This document shows, piece by piece, positions 18,401 to 25,037 of a stretch of DNA of 64,000 nt (position 1 is the stretch's first letter; each line of letters begins with the position of its first letter). The DNA is from Actinoplanes oblitus (GTDB lineage Bacteria > Actinomycetota > Actinomycetes > Mycobacteriales > Micromonosporaceae): NCBI RefSeq assembly GCF_030252345.1, contig NZ_CP126980.1, positions 6,649,501 through 6,713,500 of the forward strand, in the 5' to 3' direction. The translations under genes were made by a program, and so were the position numbers. The notes below the pieces were generated by a model. It ran no database searches. It was given only the letters and a program-made list of their open reading frames with translations, and was not told the DNA's origin.

Positions 18401-19724
18401 GCGCCTGCGGTACGTCGGTCATCTGCGCGCACATGCCGAGCACGTCGTGCAGCCGGTGGCCGAGCGGCTCGCGGACCTCGTTCATCGCCTCGGCGTACGC
18501 GTTGAGCCGCTGCCGGTGTTCCCGCAACGCCGCCCGTTCGTCGGTGGACAGGTCCGGCGGCGGCAGCGGGATGAAGTCGAGCGCGGCGGCCAGCGCGGCG
18601 GCCACCTCCTCCCGGCCGGTCCGCCCGCTGTGCAGTTCGAGCAGGTAGTCGTGCAGCCCGACGGCGGCGAGCCGGTCCCGGACGGTGTCCAGGGCGGCGG
18701 CCTTCTCGGCGACCAGCAGCACCCGGCGGCCGGCGTGCAGCAGCACACCGATCATGTTGGCGATGGTCTGCGACTTGCCGGTGCCGGGCGCGCCGCGCAT
18801 CACGAACGAGCGGCCGTGCAGCGCGGCGGTGACGCAGGACCGCTGGGCGGCGTCGGCGTCGAGGACCAGCGGCACGTCGTCGGGGGTGGCCACCTCGTCG
18901 ATCCGGCGGCCGGCGATCACGTCGAACTTGAACGCGTCCGGCTGCCCCTCCGGGTGGCCGGCCAGCGCGCGGATCACCGGGTGGGCCAGCACCTTGCGTT
19001 CGTGGTCGAGCAGGTCGGTGTACATCACCTCGCGGTGCACGGCGAATCGGGCCAGCACTATCGCCTCGTCGGAGTGCCAGTCCGGGTGGTCGCCGAGGGC
19101 GGCGTCCAGGCGGGCCCAGAAGACCGTGACGTCCAGCCCGGCCAGGCTGTCCACCGCGGGCAGCTCGATGTTGTGCCGGCGCAGGCAGATGTCCAGGGCC
19201 GGGTTGACGATCGGGTCCTCGGCCCGGGGCCGCAGCCGCGGGTAGTCCTCCGGGTCCGGGCAGACCAGGTCGACCGGGATCAGCAGGATCGGGCTGCAGT
19301 GCCGGCTGTCGCCGCCGGGAGTCGGGGCCGTGTCCGCCCAGCGCACCGTGCCGAGACCCAGGTAGAGCGTGGCGACGCCCTGTTCGAGCAGGTCACGGTG
19401 GGCGGCCCGGCGCAGGGCGCGCAGCGTGCCGTCCATCTCCGCGTCGGTCATCGCGGTCTGGAAGACGTGCGCGGCGCGTGGCCGCGGGCCCTCCGCCTGC
19501 TCCTCGACGCCCAGGAAGCCGCACTCGCGGCCCTGCTGGAGCGCCTCGACGACGCTACGCGGCGAGGGACTGACGATCTCCACCACACCGGGCGCCGTGG
19601 TCCGCACGTCGATCAGCGGATTGGCGCCGCTGAGGTCGAGCAGCCCGTCCCGCCACGACTCCAGCGTCGCCCGTACCCGGGCATCAGGCCGCCCCGTGAA
19701 CCCGTCCGACTGATCCCACCGCAT
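12414..19724 (-). CDS. Giant DUF4011 SF1 helicase with Vsr-like nuclease and DUF3320 (Hhe-like)
   Basis: 2436 residues. Order: DUF4011-like region (about 15-260, with WRDGLLDLSGANPLID), P-loop GAPGTGKSQT (about 311-320), a very long helical insertion, Walker B VVIIDEAS (about 1197), remaining DNA2/UPF1-type SF1 motifs to about 1400 (RDVVIFAIG, LNVATTRARRRLEVV), and a Vsr/MTES_1575-type nuclease domain (about 1450-1560) with RIDIAV and GIECDG supplying the D and ExxD metal ligands. Next comes a disordered linker of about 650 residues, then DUF3320 (about 2230-2420). This matches the single-protein antiphage type described as DUF4011-helicase-Vsr (Hhe). The linker carries WPSASR-like repeats and recent 10-residue tandem duplications. 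ATG 19724 has a weak GGGAAA. It follows the HIRAN gene by 109 bp on the same strand. Defence function is inference from architecture. Confidence 0.88.
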   Translation of the reverse strand: MRWDQSDGFTGRPDARVRATLESWRDGLLDLSGANPLIDVRTTAPGVVEIVSPSPRSVVEALQQGRECGFLGVEEQAEGPRPRAAHVFQTAMTDAEMDGTLRALRRAAHRDLLEQGVATLYLGLGTVRWADTAPTPGGDSRHCSPILLIPVDLVCPDPEDYPRLRPRAEDPIVNPALDICLRRHNIELPAVDSLAGLDVTVFWARLDAALGDHPDWHSDEAIVLARFAVHREVMYTDLLDHERKVLAHPVIRALAGHPEGQPDAFKFDVIAGRRIDEVATPDDVPLVLDADAAQRSCVTAALHGRSFVMRGAPGTGKSQTIANMIGVLLHAGRRVLLVAEKAAALDTVRDRLAAVGLHDYLLELHSGRTGREEVAAALAAALDFIPLPPPDLSTDERAALREHRQRLNAYAEAMNEVREPLGHRLHDVLGMCAQMTDVPQAPTLAELPIPLTTQSLQRVRDAAERLGRSWRPAREGENFLWRDVIDHNRLDARLHQAQAALDHLTEAIERDPIAEAFLIGSIGEAITLTTLIGHATRRPPEAADEWLTMASLEPVARAAEGLARHLKTLHQAEDAVRAKSGATWSALPSPAKLPIIPSLGHLKPPAVELLPLTAAQARGLARRFADEADRLEQHQHSLDRVTARLGLPNVVAFTDLPRLAAIVDLLSRPDKPEPGWFDAMGMNAAHAAMRNLRRVVNVVKAAEARAREHFSDNALAEPVDELAQRFAHQHKGLRKLSAQSRRDKKAAAGIARPDVKRSQAVANLTAAAAWKRALQELAEAEQEHAAILGKHWAGTDTDFDAIERALVTAEETLKVTPPEALPTLIERICAATPNSAIIRIVGEAGKEFDRWTAALRTPPEPAPRPQLAAGPIHDAVTWLRAHVEPLTSVAELVHAYSVAAGRDFTLAEAAAIGLLRESASDAATALTSNAKEYARILGAAYRGTQTDVEALAAAMAWTSEARRIRNGADVAFTAEQAEILGRVRPSDTLPSRVAEWQSARDWILRAFAPARHPALGIALEERESARELLRELLEDSRGQQEWFDHQAARAVLAEHGLDPVVDFCAREDLPVEQILPVLGRALFQSWADAIIREDDRLAPLDAVSRDRLVEEFRLWDDHLQRAAAAEVMNAVDALQPAESAAGEAALLRATAAQQGRRLPVRDLFARTTHAAMAVKPCLVMSPADVSRLLPPDLAFDVVIIDEASRVPVPDAITCAYRGNALVVCGDDRQLTVAPIPGGDPRSILELAVSCGAFRVLDLLTHYRSRDESLIAFANHAFYQGRLTTFPAFAPAGPDAGVQLYPAGGDLSMAGLVATRVAHHLVTRPELSLGVVVCTAADAAEIEAAVADMVVPPEDDRLRGFFIKDLDAVQGDERDVVIFAIGADLGGLTGPDGWRRLNVATTRARRRLEVVTAVRSRDLPADDSRLADFLDYAARGIPALNLDTEPEPLESQTPFEDSVRDVIRGWGYRVNTRVGAGAYRIDIAVRRSARRNAPYALGIECDGTTYDSAPTARDRDRIREQVLEGLGWKLHRVWGTAWYLDREREETRLRAAIEDAFALLPEEAPAPQLGAPEQPVAEGAAGYAAGYTDTDQERFGYDGSGAGLAEPGVERERVSAEELAAAVAGVSAAGPVPASGPVSGPASASVATSAPAAAYAAASATAPANGPVSAFTEAQVEVGDGVVEPEIVLAWHDAGDIGLAEAEAAAEAELADAHETDDTRIHDAVMATFDYDAPLTEFAEVSHAGEPAPVFGEPVAGSPAPSFATAAPATADPSDVSRIAARFAAAQAGAEELAVVEAYLGDELAAAAPAPAEPAVPEAPSHAEPDAWPNPAAEDTVRADWPFASRAEVPERVAWPSHEEAGWSAGSAEPGRHAAPEEPVAEPDRSAPAGENTIRAEWPFASRAEVPERVDWPAAARPEQVAEQTAEGKPVSAVRWPTASRDETSATVHRSTGRSALAGERDRQVASVTWPSASESELAARLGATRRPSVSSADERQVSSVEWPSASRPGEPAPRRVEWPSAGRAEEPAPEAVPSPESFAEAVRSPESFAEAVRSPESFAEAVRSPESFAEVVQPPEPFVEAARSPEPAVASREDLAEVAARFGVGTEELAAAAAQFLAGLHETAEPADRLGAIYQLRTELTESAGLDPDLADAAATVAEQSVRSALTSPLPESHRPAWYQSIEGQPDMAAAVAEFEETMAAPPGWTHHAETWPATSPAEAAGFEVAARVERSGEWAHPYQKAALDPLPPGAVLTDPALRPHLIAAVRRLAEIEGPVHISVALQRMREEWGLPRIARNARGAIEDAIEQAGVAWDGTFLGDPDQEFPVVRYRADGVARKADQIADAELAVACENLVIDGGMLSVDEVLAAVTRLYGWSTRRSTELDARLTGLLADLVAEGHLVQQPDGLSAAHGLPDATSLPHHDSARRLAHHPTHH
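13501..13650 (-). repeat. 30-bp tandem repeat inside helicase linker
   Basis: Three perfect 30-bp copies (13531-13560, 13561-13590, 13591-13620), flanked by one degenerate copy on each side (13501-13530 and 13621-13650). On the coding strand each copy gives ten residues of the SPESFAEAVR type. The perfect identity implies recent expansion, and the 30-bp period keeps the frame. Confidence 0.9.
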
Positions 19725-19833
19725 TTTCCCATTGCAGCAAGGCGACGGGCCGCATGGTGGCGTTTTTTCGGGTTAATCCGACGTTCCGCACGGATCGGGC
19801 CAACTGGCCGCCACACCCGTCACAGCGGCACCG

Positions 19834-21252
19834 TCAGTCCCAGGTCGGAACCCACCACTGCCAGCCGGCCGGGGCGAGCGGCCAGGCGGCGTCCGGTCGC
19901 CAGCCCTCCGGCGGGTACCAGCCCTCCGGCGGAACCGGCCAGCCCGGCGGCACCTGGAACTTGATGCCGGTGGGCGCCGGCGGGATCGGCGGGTGCCGGT
20001 TCGGCTCCGGGGCGGGCGAGACCGGTGCGGTGCCGGTCGCGGCGGCCTGCTGGTTCGCCATCACCGCGCTGAGGGCCGGGATGACGGTGGTCTCGGCGAT
20101 CTCGCCGGTGCCGCCGAAGAGCGAGGTGCCCGGCGGCGGGGAGGTCGGCACGCCGGGGATCTGGTGGGCCGGCACGCCGGGGACCACCGGCTCCTCGGCC
20201 TGGGTCCGCCCGGCGATCGTCGGCACCGGGCCGCTGACCGAAGCCGCCCAGCTCGGCACCTGGCCGCTGGGCTGCACCCAGGCCGGCACCAGCTCGCTGC
20301 GGTCCATCCAGGTGGGGTGCGCGTCGCTGCCCTGGGCGGCCCAGGCCGGCACGGCGTCGCTGCCGGCCATCCAGCTGGGCACCGCCGAGGTGCCGGCGGC
20401 CGGCAGGCCCGGCGCGCCGCTGGACGGCGCCACCGGCGCGGTGGCCGGCGGCGGCGAGACCGGCGCGGCCCGGCCCGCGGTGCCGCGCCCGGCCGGGCCG
20501 GTCCAGCTCTCCGGCAGGTCCTGGACCCGGGCCACGTAGAGCAGCAGCTCGGTCTTGATCGCGTTGCTCTTGACGATCGCGCGGGCGGCCACCACCAGGC
20601 CACGCTCGGCCTGGTAGCGCAGCACCGGGGTGAGCTCGTAGCTCATCTTGGGGCTCAGGTCGCCGACCCGGGCGTCGCCGAGCCGGACCTCGACCAGGTG
20701 CCCGGCCATCTCGTGCAGGGTCACGTACGCCCAGCACTCGCCCTCCGGCCGATGGAAGCGGGCCAGCGCGTCGAGGTGCTGCTCCTGGCCGTAGACCTGC
20801 AGCGCCGAACCGGTGGGCAGCAGCCGGTGCTCCTGCCGCGGCGGCTCGTTGGCCGGCACGATCATGTGCGGCTCGGCGAGGTCGAGGCGGATGGTGCCGA
20901 CGAAGGCCGGCGGGCGGCCGTCGTACTCCCCCCACTCGCGGCCGTGGATCTGGGCGTTGACCTCGGGGATGAGGTTGCGCTTGGTCAGCTCGGTCAGGAC
21001 GCCGACGTAGCGGGCGGCCTCCGGGCGTGGCAGGTGGCCGAGCAGGGCGTTGTCGGACCAGACTCCGACGGCGTTGCGGTCGTGGCGGTTGCTGCGGTCG
21101 GGTATCAGCTGGACCGGGACGGTTATGTCGGTTCCCTGCGGATCGAAGTTCGCCCCGAAGAGCGCACGGATCGCTTTCGCGTAGTGCGTCTCACCGACGA
21201 CCTCGGCGCTAGCCCAGCCCGCTTGACCCCAGAGTTGGAACCGATTTGCCAC
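19834..21252 (-). CDS. HIRAN-domain protein with Trp-Pro repeat tail
   Basis: 472 residues. Residues about 15-95 look like a HIRAN domain: VVGETHYAKAI, PVQLIPDRSNRHDRNAV and LGHLPRPEAARY, the pattern V-GE ... EP/DR-N-HD-NAV ... GYLP. HIRAN domains bind DNA ends, as in HLTF. A second folded region extends to about 260 (YELTPVLRY, TELLLYVARVQDLPESW). Then comes a Pro/Ala/Ser linker with five xPxW units at roughly 10-residue spacing (VPSW, VPAW, HPTW, VPAW, VPSW; about 290-335). The Trp/Pro-rich C-terminus has PPGW, PEGW, PEGW and PAGW. It lies immediately upstream of the helicase gene on the same strand with a 109-bp gap, suggesting an operon. Role as DNA-end recognition partner is inference. 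Confidence 0.75.
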   Translation of the reverse strand: MANRFQLWGQAGWASAEVVGETHYAKAIRALFGANFDPQGTDITVPVQLIPDRSNRHDRNAVGVWSDNALLGHLPRPEAARYVGVLTELTKRNLIPEVNAQIHGREWGEYDGRPPAFVGTIRLDLAEPHMIVPANEPPRQEHRLLPTGSALQVYGQEQHLDALARFHRPEGECWAYVTLHEMAGHLVEVRLGDARVGDLSPKMSYELTPVLRYQAERGLVVAARAIVKSNAIKTELLLYVARVQDLPESWTGPAGRGTAGRAAPVSPPPATAPVAPSSGAPGLPAAGTSAVPSWMAGSDAVPAWAAQGSDAHPTWMDRSELVPAWVQPSGQVPSWAASVSGPVPTIAGRTQAEEPVVPGVPAHQIPGVPTSPPPGTSLFGGTGEIAETTVIPALSAVMANQQAAATGTAPVSPAPEPNRHPPIPPAPTGIKFQVPPGWPVPPEGWYPPEGWRPDAAWPLAPAGWQWWVPTWD

Positions 21253-21336
21253 ACGGGAACGCTAGTGTCTGCTTTCCGTCAGTGACGTCGTCCTTACGGA
21301 TGAGTGGCCTCAGCCGGACGGTCCGTATCCAAAAGA

Positions 21337-23220
21337 TCAACTCTCCGCGTCGAGCGCTCGGTCCAGGTTCGCGAGCTGTTCACCCACCGTTCCGATGGAG
21401 ATCATCCCGGTTCCGGCACCCGCCCACTCACCGGCCGCCGGCCGCAGGGCGGTCCGGGCGCGCTCCATCATCTGACGATCGCCGCTGGTCACGGCCACTC
21501 TCGCCAGCAGGCACCAGAGCGCGTCGGCGAGCAGGCCGGGCGGCGGGTCCGGGAGATCCCGCAGCGCACTGTGGTCCCACAGGGGGACGACCCATCTAAC
21601 GTACGACCCGAAGCCCTCGGGCTCGCCGAGCTCGCGATCCCGCCGCAGCCTGGCCCCGAGCAGCGCCAGGGCGACGAGGCCGTCCCGGAGGCCGGGCATC
21701 TCGGCGGCGTCCAGCCGGTCGCCGAGGTCCCGATAGGCCCGCTCCACCGCGTCGTACCCGGCTCCGCCCAGGTCCAGCCGCAGCGCCGCGTACCCGGCGG
21801 TGAACACCTCGACCAGCGGCAGCTCGTAGCGGGCGCCCAGCTCCCCGGCCGCCGCCGCGTGCCGGTCGGCGCCGGGCAGGTCGCCGAGCGCGGACCGCGC
21901 CTGCACCCGGATCAGGTGCCCCAGCACCTCCGCGGTCACCAGGCCGTGCCGGGCGGCCAGCCCGATCAGCTCGGCGCCGGTCGCGTCCCGCGCCGGGGCC
22001 GTACCGATCCGCTGGCAGCACTGCATCCAGCTGGCGTTCAGCGCGAACGCCAGCAGCCCCGGATCGTCCAGCCCGCGGGCGATCTCCTCGGCCTCCCGGG
22101 CGCACTCCCCCGGCCACCGGTCGGTGGTGCCGCGTGCCTCCAGGGCGATGGTGCTCAGCAGCCGGGCGCGGGCCGCCGGGTGCCCGGCCGGCAGCGCGGC
22201 GAGCGTGCGCCCGGCGGCGGCGACGAGGCCGGCCGCCCGGTCCGGGTCGTCGGAGCGGGGCCAGACGGCCGGCACGTCGTACGCCCCGATCACCCGGGCG
22301 GTCAGCTCCGGGTCGCCGAGCTGCTCGGCCGCCGCCACCGCCGCGCTCCGCTGCTCCCGGGCCGCGCGCAGGCCACCGGCCCCGGTCACCGCCAGGTTCC
22401 GCAACAGCCCGGCCGCCGACTCCAGCCGCGCCCGCGCGCCCCCGGCCACCCGGTCGTACGCCGCTGCCGCCCGGGCCAGCGGATCCGCGCCGGTGTCGAG
22501 CGCGGGCGCCTGGCGCAGCACGTCCTGCTCGAGGCGGCGCAGGGCCGGCCCCGGATCGACGCCGAGCTGCTCGACGAGCAGGGCGCGGGCGCGGCGCAGC
22601 ACGGCGAGGGCGTCGCCCTGGCGGCCGGCCCGATACAGGGCGAGGGCGAGCAGGCGCCAGCCCTCCTCCCGCCACGGATGCGCCGTGACGTGCGCGTCCA
22701 GGTCGGCGATCGCCGTGGCGTCCAGGCGGGCGGCGGCCCGGCGTTCGACGGCGTGCAGGCGCAGCTCGGTGAGGCGGGCCCGGTCGGCGGCGGCCCACGG
22801 CGCGTCCGGGAAGTCGGCGTGGGCGGGACCGCGCCACCAGCCCAGCGCCTCGTCCAGCCGGTCCGGGTCGTCCGAGTGCGCCGCGACCTCGAACCGCCAG
22901 GCGTCGACGGCCTGCGGGGCGGGGCGCAGGGCGTACCCCAAACCCTCGGTGACCAGCAGCGACGCCGGCGCTCTCGGGCGTCGGTCCGGTTCCAGGGCGC
23001 GCCGCAACGCGGCGACGAACGTCCGCACCGCGGCGACCGCGCCGTCCGGCGGCGCCACCCAGAGGTCGGCGACCAGGTCACCGACCGGGACCACCCGCCG
23101 CCTCGCCACTAGCAGCCGGGCCACCACCGCGCGGTGCATCGGCCCCTTCAGCCCGATCGGGCGGCCGGCGGCATCGGTGGCGGTCATCGGCCCGAGGACC
23201 CCGAAGCGGATCTCGCTCAT
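21337..23220 (-). CDS. SARP/AfsR-type transcriptional activator with BTAD
   Basis: 627 residues. The N-terminal OmpR-like winged helix (IRFGVLGPMTATDAAGRPI, LKGPMHRAVVARLLV, VPVGDLVADLW; about 1-95) is followed by a bacterial transcriptional activator domain (about 100-245; HPWREEGWRLLALALYRAGRQGDAL and DPGPALRRLEQDVLRQAPAL are characteristic). The remaining 370 residues are helical and TPR-like. Unlike AfsR there is no NB-ARC P-loop. ATG 23220 was chosen because the family starts just before FGVLGP; GTG 23235 is possible. It is divergent from a dehalogenase-like hydrolase gene with a 57-bp gap, so that gene is a candidate target. No antibiotic cluster is adjacent. Confidence 0.88.
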   Translation of the reverse strand: MSEIRFGVLGPMTATDAAGRPIGLKGPMHRAVVARLLVARRRVVPVGDLVADLWVAPPDGAVAAVRTFVAALRRALEPDRRPRAPASLLVTEGLGYALRPAPQAVDAWRFEVAAHSDDPDRLDEALGWWRGPAHADFPDAPWAAADRARLTELRLHAVERRAAARLDATAIADLDAHVTAHPWREEGWRLLALALYRAGRQGDALAVLRRARALLVEQLGVDPGPALRRLEQDVLRQAPALDTGADPLARAAAAYDRVAGGARARLESAAGLLRNLAVTGAGGLRAAREQRSAAVAAAEQLGDPELTARVIGAYDVPAVWPRSDDPDRAAGLVAAAGRTLAALPAGHPAARARLLSTIALEARGTTDRWPGECAREAEEIARGLDDPGLLAFALNASWMQCCQRIGTAPARDATGAELIGLAARHGLVTAEVLGHLIRVQARSALGDLPGADRHAAAAGELGARYELPLVEVFTAGYAALRLDLGGAGYDAVERAYRDLGDRLDAAEMPGLRDGLVALALLGARLRRDRELGEPEGFGSYVRWVVPLWDHSALRDLPDPPPGLLADALWCLLARVAVTSGDRQMMERARTALRPAAGEWAGAGTGMISIGTVGEQLANLDRALDAES

Positions 23221-23277
23221 CGGTTGCTCATCCACCCTCCGCAGGCTCGTCCCCAGGTCACCACGAAAGGATCACCC

Positions 23278-24141
23278 ATGGTCGAGTACCACCGCGTCCC
23301 GGTCGCCGACGGTGTCGCCCTGCACACCGCTGTCGCCGGGTCGGGCAGCCCGGTCGTGCTGCTGCACGGCTTCCCGCAGACCCACCTGATGTGGCGGCAC
23401 GTCGCCGCCGAGCTCGCCGCCGGCCACACCGTCATCTGCCCGGACCTGCGCGGGTACGGCGCCAGCGACAAGCCGGCCGAGACCGGTCCGGACGTCTACA
23501 GCAAACGGACGATGGCCGCCGACGTCGTGGCGCTGGCCCGGCAGCTGGGACACGAGCGGTTCGCGCTGGTGGGACACGACCGCGGCGCGCTGGTCGCCTT
23601 CCGGGCCGCGCTGGACCACCCGGCGAACGTCACCCAGCTGGCCGTCCTGGACGTGCTGCCGACGCTGGACATGTGGGACGTGATGCGCGGGGCGAGCGCC
23701 GCGGTCGGCTTCCACCTGTACCTGATGGCCCAGCCGCCCGGGCTGCCGGAACGGATGATCGCGGCCAGCGCCGACGAGTTCTTCGGCCACTTCCTGGACG
23801 TCTGGACGCGGGATCCGGCGGCGATCCCGGCCGGCGTGCGGCGGGCCTACCTGGACGCGAGCCGGGCCGCGGTGCCGTCGATCGTCGCCGACTACCGCGC
23901 CACGGCCGGCATCGACCTGGCCCACGACCGGGCCGACCGGGCCGCCGGGAACCGGCTGGCCATGCCGGTGACAGTGCTCCAGCAGGACTGGGGCTCGCTG
24001 CTCGGCTTCGACGCGGCGGCGCTGTGGGCGGCGTGGGCGCCGGACCTGCGGCACGTGCCGGTGCGGGCCGGGCACTTCATGGCCGAGGAGGCCCCGGACC
24101 TCGTCACCGGCGAGATCCGGGACCTGCTGGTCCGAGCCTGA
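23278..24141 (+). CDS. Alpha/beta hydrolase, haloacetate-dehalogenase-like
   Basis: 287-residue alpha/beta hydrolase. VVLLHGFPQTHLMW gives the oxyanion-hole HG, then DLRGYGASDKP. The nucleophile elbow is GHDRGA with Asp rather than Ser, as in fluoroacetate/haloacetate dehalogenases and epoxide hydrolases. The C-terminal RAGHFMAEEAPD supplies the catalytic His. No signal peptide. Start ATG 23278 follows GAAAGGA. Divergently transcribed from the SARP-type regulator. Its last 59 bases plus stop are duplicated at 24979-25037. Dehalogenase versus epoxide hydrolase cannot be decided here. Confidence 0.88.
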   Translation: MVEYHRVPVADGVALHTAVAGSGSPVVLLHGFPQTHLMWRHVAAELAAGHTVICPDLRGYGASDKPAETGPDVYSKRTMAADVVALARQLGHERFALVGHDRGALVAFRAALDHPANVTQLAVLDVLPTLDMWDVMRGASAAVGFHLYLMAQPPGLPERMIAASADEFFGHFLDVWTRDPAAIPAGVRRAYLDASRAAVPSIVADYRATAGIDLAHDRADRAAGNRLAMPVTVLQQDWGSLLGFDAAALWAAWAPDLRHVPVRAGHFMAEEAPDLVTGEIRDLLVRA

Positions 24142-24146
24142 TCACC
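24088..24146. repeat. 59-bp direct repeat, copy 1
   Basis: Covers the last 54 bases of the hydrolase gene (including stop) plus 5 bases. It is matched at 24979-25037 with 54 of 59 identities in the same orientation, offset 891 bp. The pair brackets the GntR gene and its operator. Confidence 0.85.
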
Positions 24147-24147
24147 G

Positions 24148-24888
24148 TTACCCGCCGAAGACGTACTCCAGCGTGTAGGCGCTGGCGTCCAGCACCATCT
24201 CGTTGACCTCCACGCACCGTCGCGCGCCGGTGTACGCGAACCGGGTGACGGCAACCACCGGCGTACCCCGGGGCAGGGCCATCACCTCGGACTCGGCCGA
24301 CGTCGGCATCCGGCACACGAGCGTCTCCCGGAACGTCTCCGGCCCCAGACCGGCATCGGTCATGCGCGCGTAGATCCCGCCCGGCCCCGGCCCGGTGTAA
24401 CCGACCGCCGGGGCCGCAGCCACCACGTCCAGGGGAAGGTGGCTGGTAGCGGTCTGCACGATGCGATCCTCGACGGCGAAGCGGCGCGCGCGGGTCAGGA
24501 CCGCCGCACCGGCCGGCACGCCGAGCGCCTCCGCGATCTCGGCGGAGGCGGGCGCCTCCTCGACGACGATGTCGACGACGCGAAGCCGGCCGTTCGTGTC
24601 GTGGTCCTGGATCGACTTGCCCTCACCCCACCAGGACCGCGAGAGGCGTCCAGGTGACGAGCGGACGACCCGCCCGAACGTACGGACGTAGAGGCCACGG
24701 CCATGCTTGGCGACGATCACGCCGTCCGCGCGCAGGATGTCGACGGCCTTGGCGACGGTGCCGGTGGGCACCCCGTAGCGCTGCGCGAGGTCCCGCACGG
24801 TCGGCAGCCGGTCGCCCTCCACCAGGCGGCGCTCTTCGATGTCCGCGCGGATCGCCTTGGCGACATCTCGATATGCGGGTTCACCCAT
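24148..24888 (-). CDS. GntR/HutC family regulator with UTRA domain
   Basis: 246 residues. The N-terminal winged helix is typical GntR: AYRDVAKAIRADIEERRLVEGDRLPTVRDLA pattern, then GVPTGTVAKAVDILRADGVI and HGRGLYVR (about 5-70). The C-terminal UTRA ligand-binding domain follows (about 90-245; PAGAAVLTRARRFAVEDRIVQ, ALPRGTPVVAVTRFAY, VEVNEMVLDA). ATG 24888 lies next to a strong palindromic operator. It is convergent with the hydrolase gene on its left and lies behind the MDR oxidoreductase 3' end on its right, between two copies of a 59-bp repeat. It was probably inserted or duplicated there. Targets other than itself are not evident. Confidence 0.93.
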   Translation of the reverse strand: MGEPAYRDVAKAIRADIEERRLVEGDRLPTVRDLAQRYGVPTGTVAKAVDILRADGVIVAKHGRGLYVRTFGRVVRSSPGRLSRSWWGEGKSIQDHDTNGRLRVVDIVVEEAPASAEIAEALGVPAGAAVLTRARRFAVEDRIVQTATSHLPLDVVAAAPAVGYTGPGPGGIYARMTDAGLGPETFRETLVCRMPTSAESEVMALPRGTPVVAVTRFAYTGARRCVEVNEMVLDASAYTLEYVFGG

Positions 24889-24935
24889 GTGTTCACGCTA
24901 CCCGTGTTCACCGTGAACACACCTTCAGTGTTCAC
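24889..24935. promoter_or_regulatory. GntR operator cluster
   Basis: GTGTTCACCGTGAACAC (24904-24920) is a perfect 8+1+8 palindrome directly upstream of the gntR start. Additional GTGTTCAC half-sites lie at 24889-24896 and 24928-24935. Four half-sites within 47 bp suggest cooperative autoregulation. Confidence 0.75.
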
Positions 24936-24978
24936 CGTCCTCTGCTCAGACTGAGGCGGGATACGGCTCGGCGATCGG

Positions 24979-25037
24979 GAGGTCCCGGACCTCGTCACCG
25001 GCGAGATCCGGGACCCGCCGGTCAGAGCTTGATCACC
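24979..25037. repeat. 59-bp direct repeat, copy 2
   Basis: Second copy of the sequence at 24088-24146 (54/59 identical). Its right end overlaps the last codons of the oxidoreductase gene on the minus strand. It is not preceded by further recognisable hydrolase sequence. Confidence 0.85.

Noticed and set aside
24979..25037. Transposon inverted-repeat end
   Set aside because: Copies are direct, not inverted, and there is no transposase; treated as a duplication.
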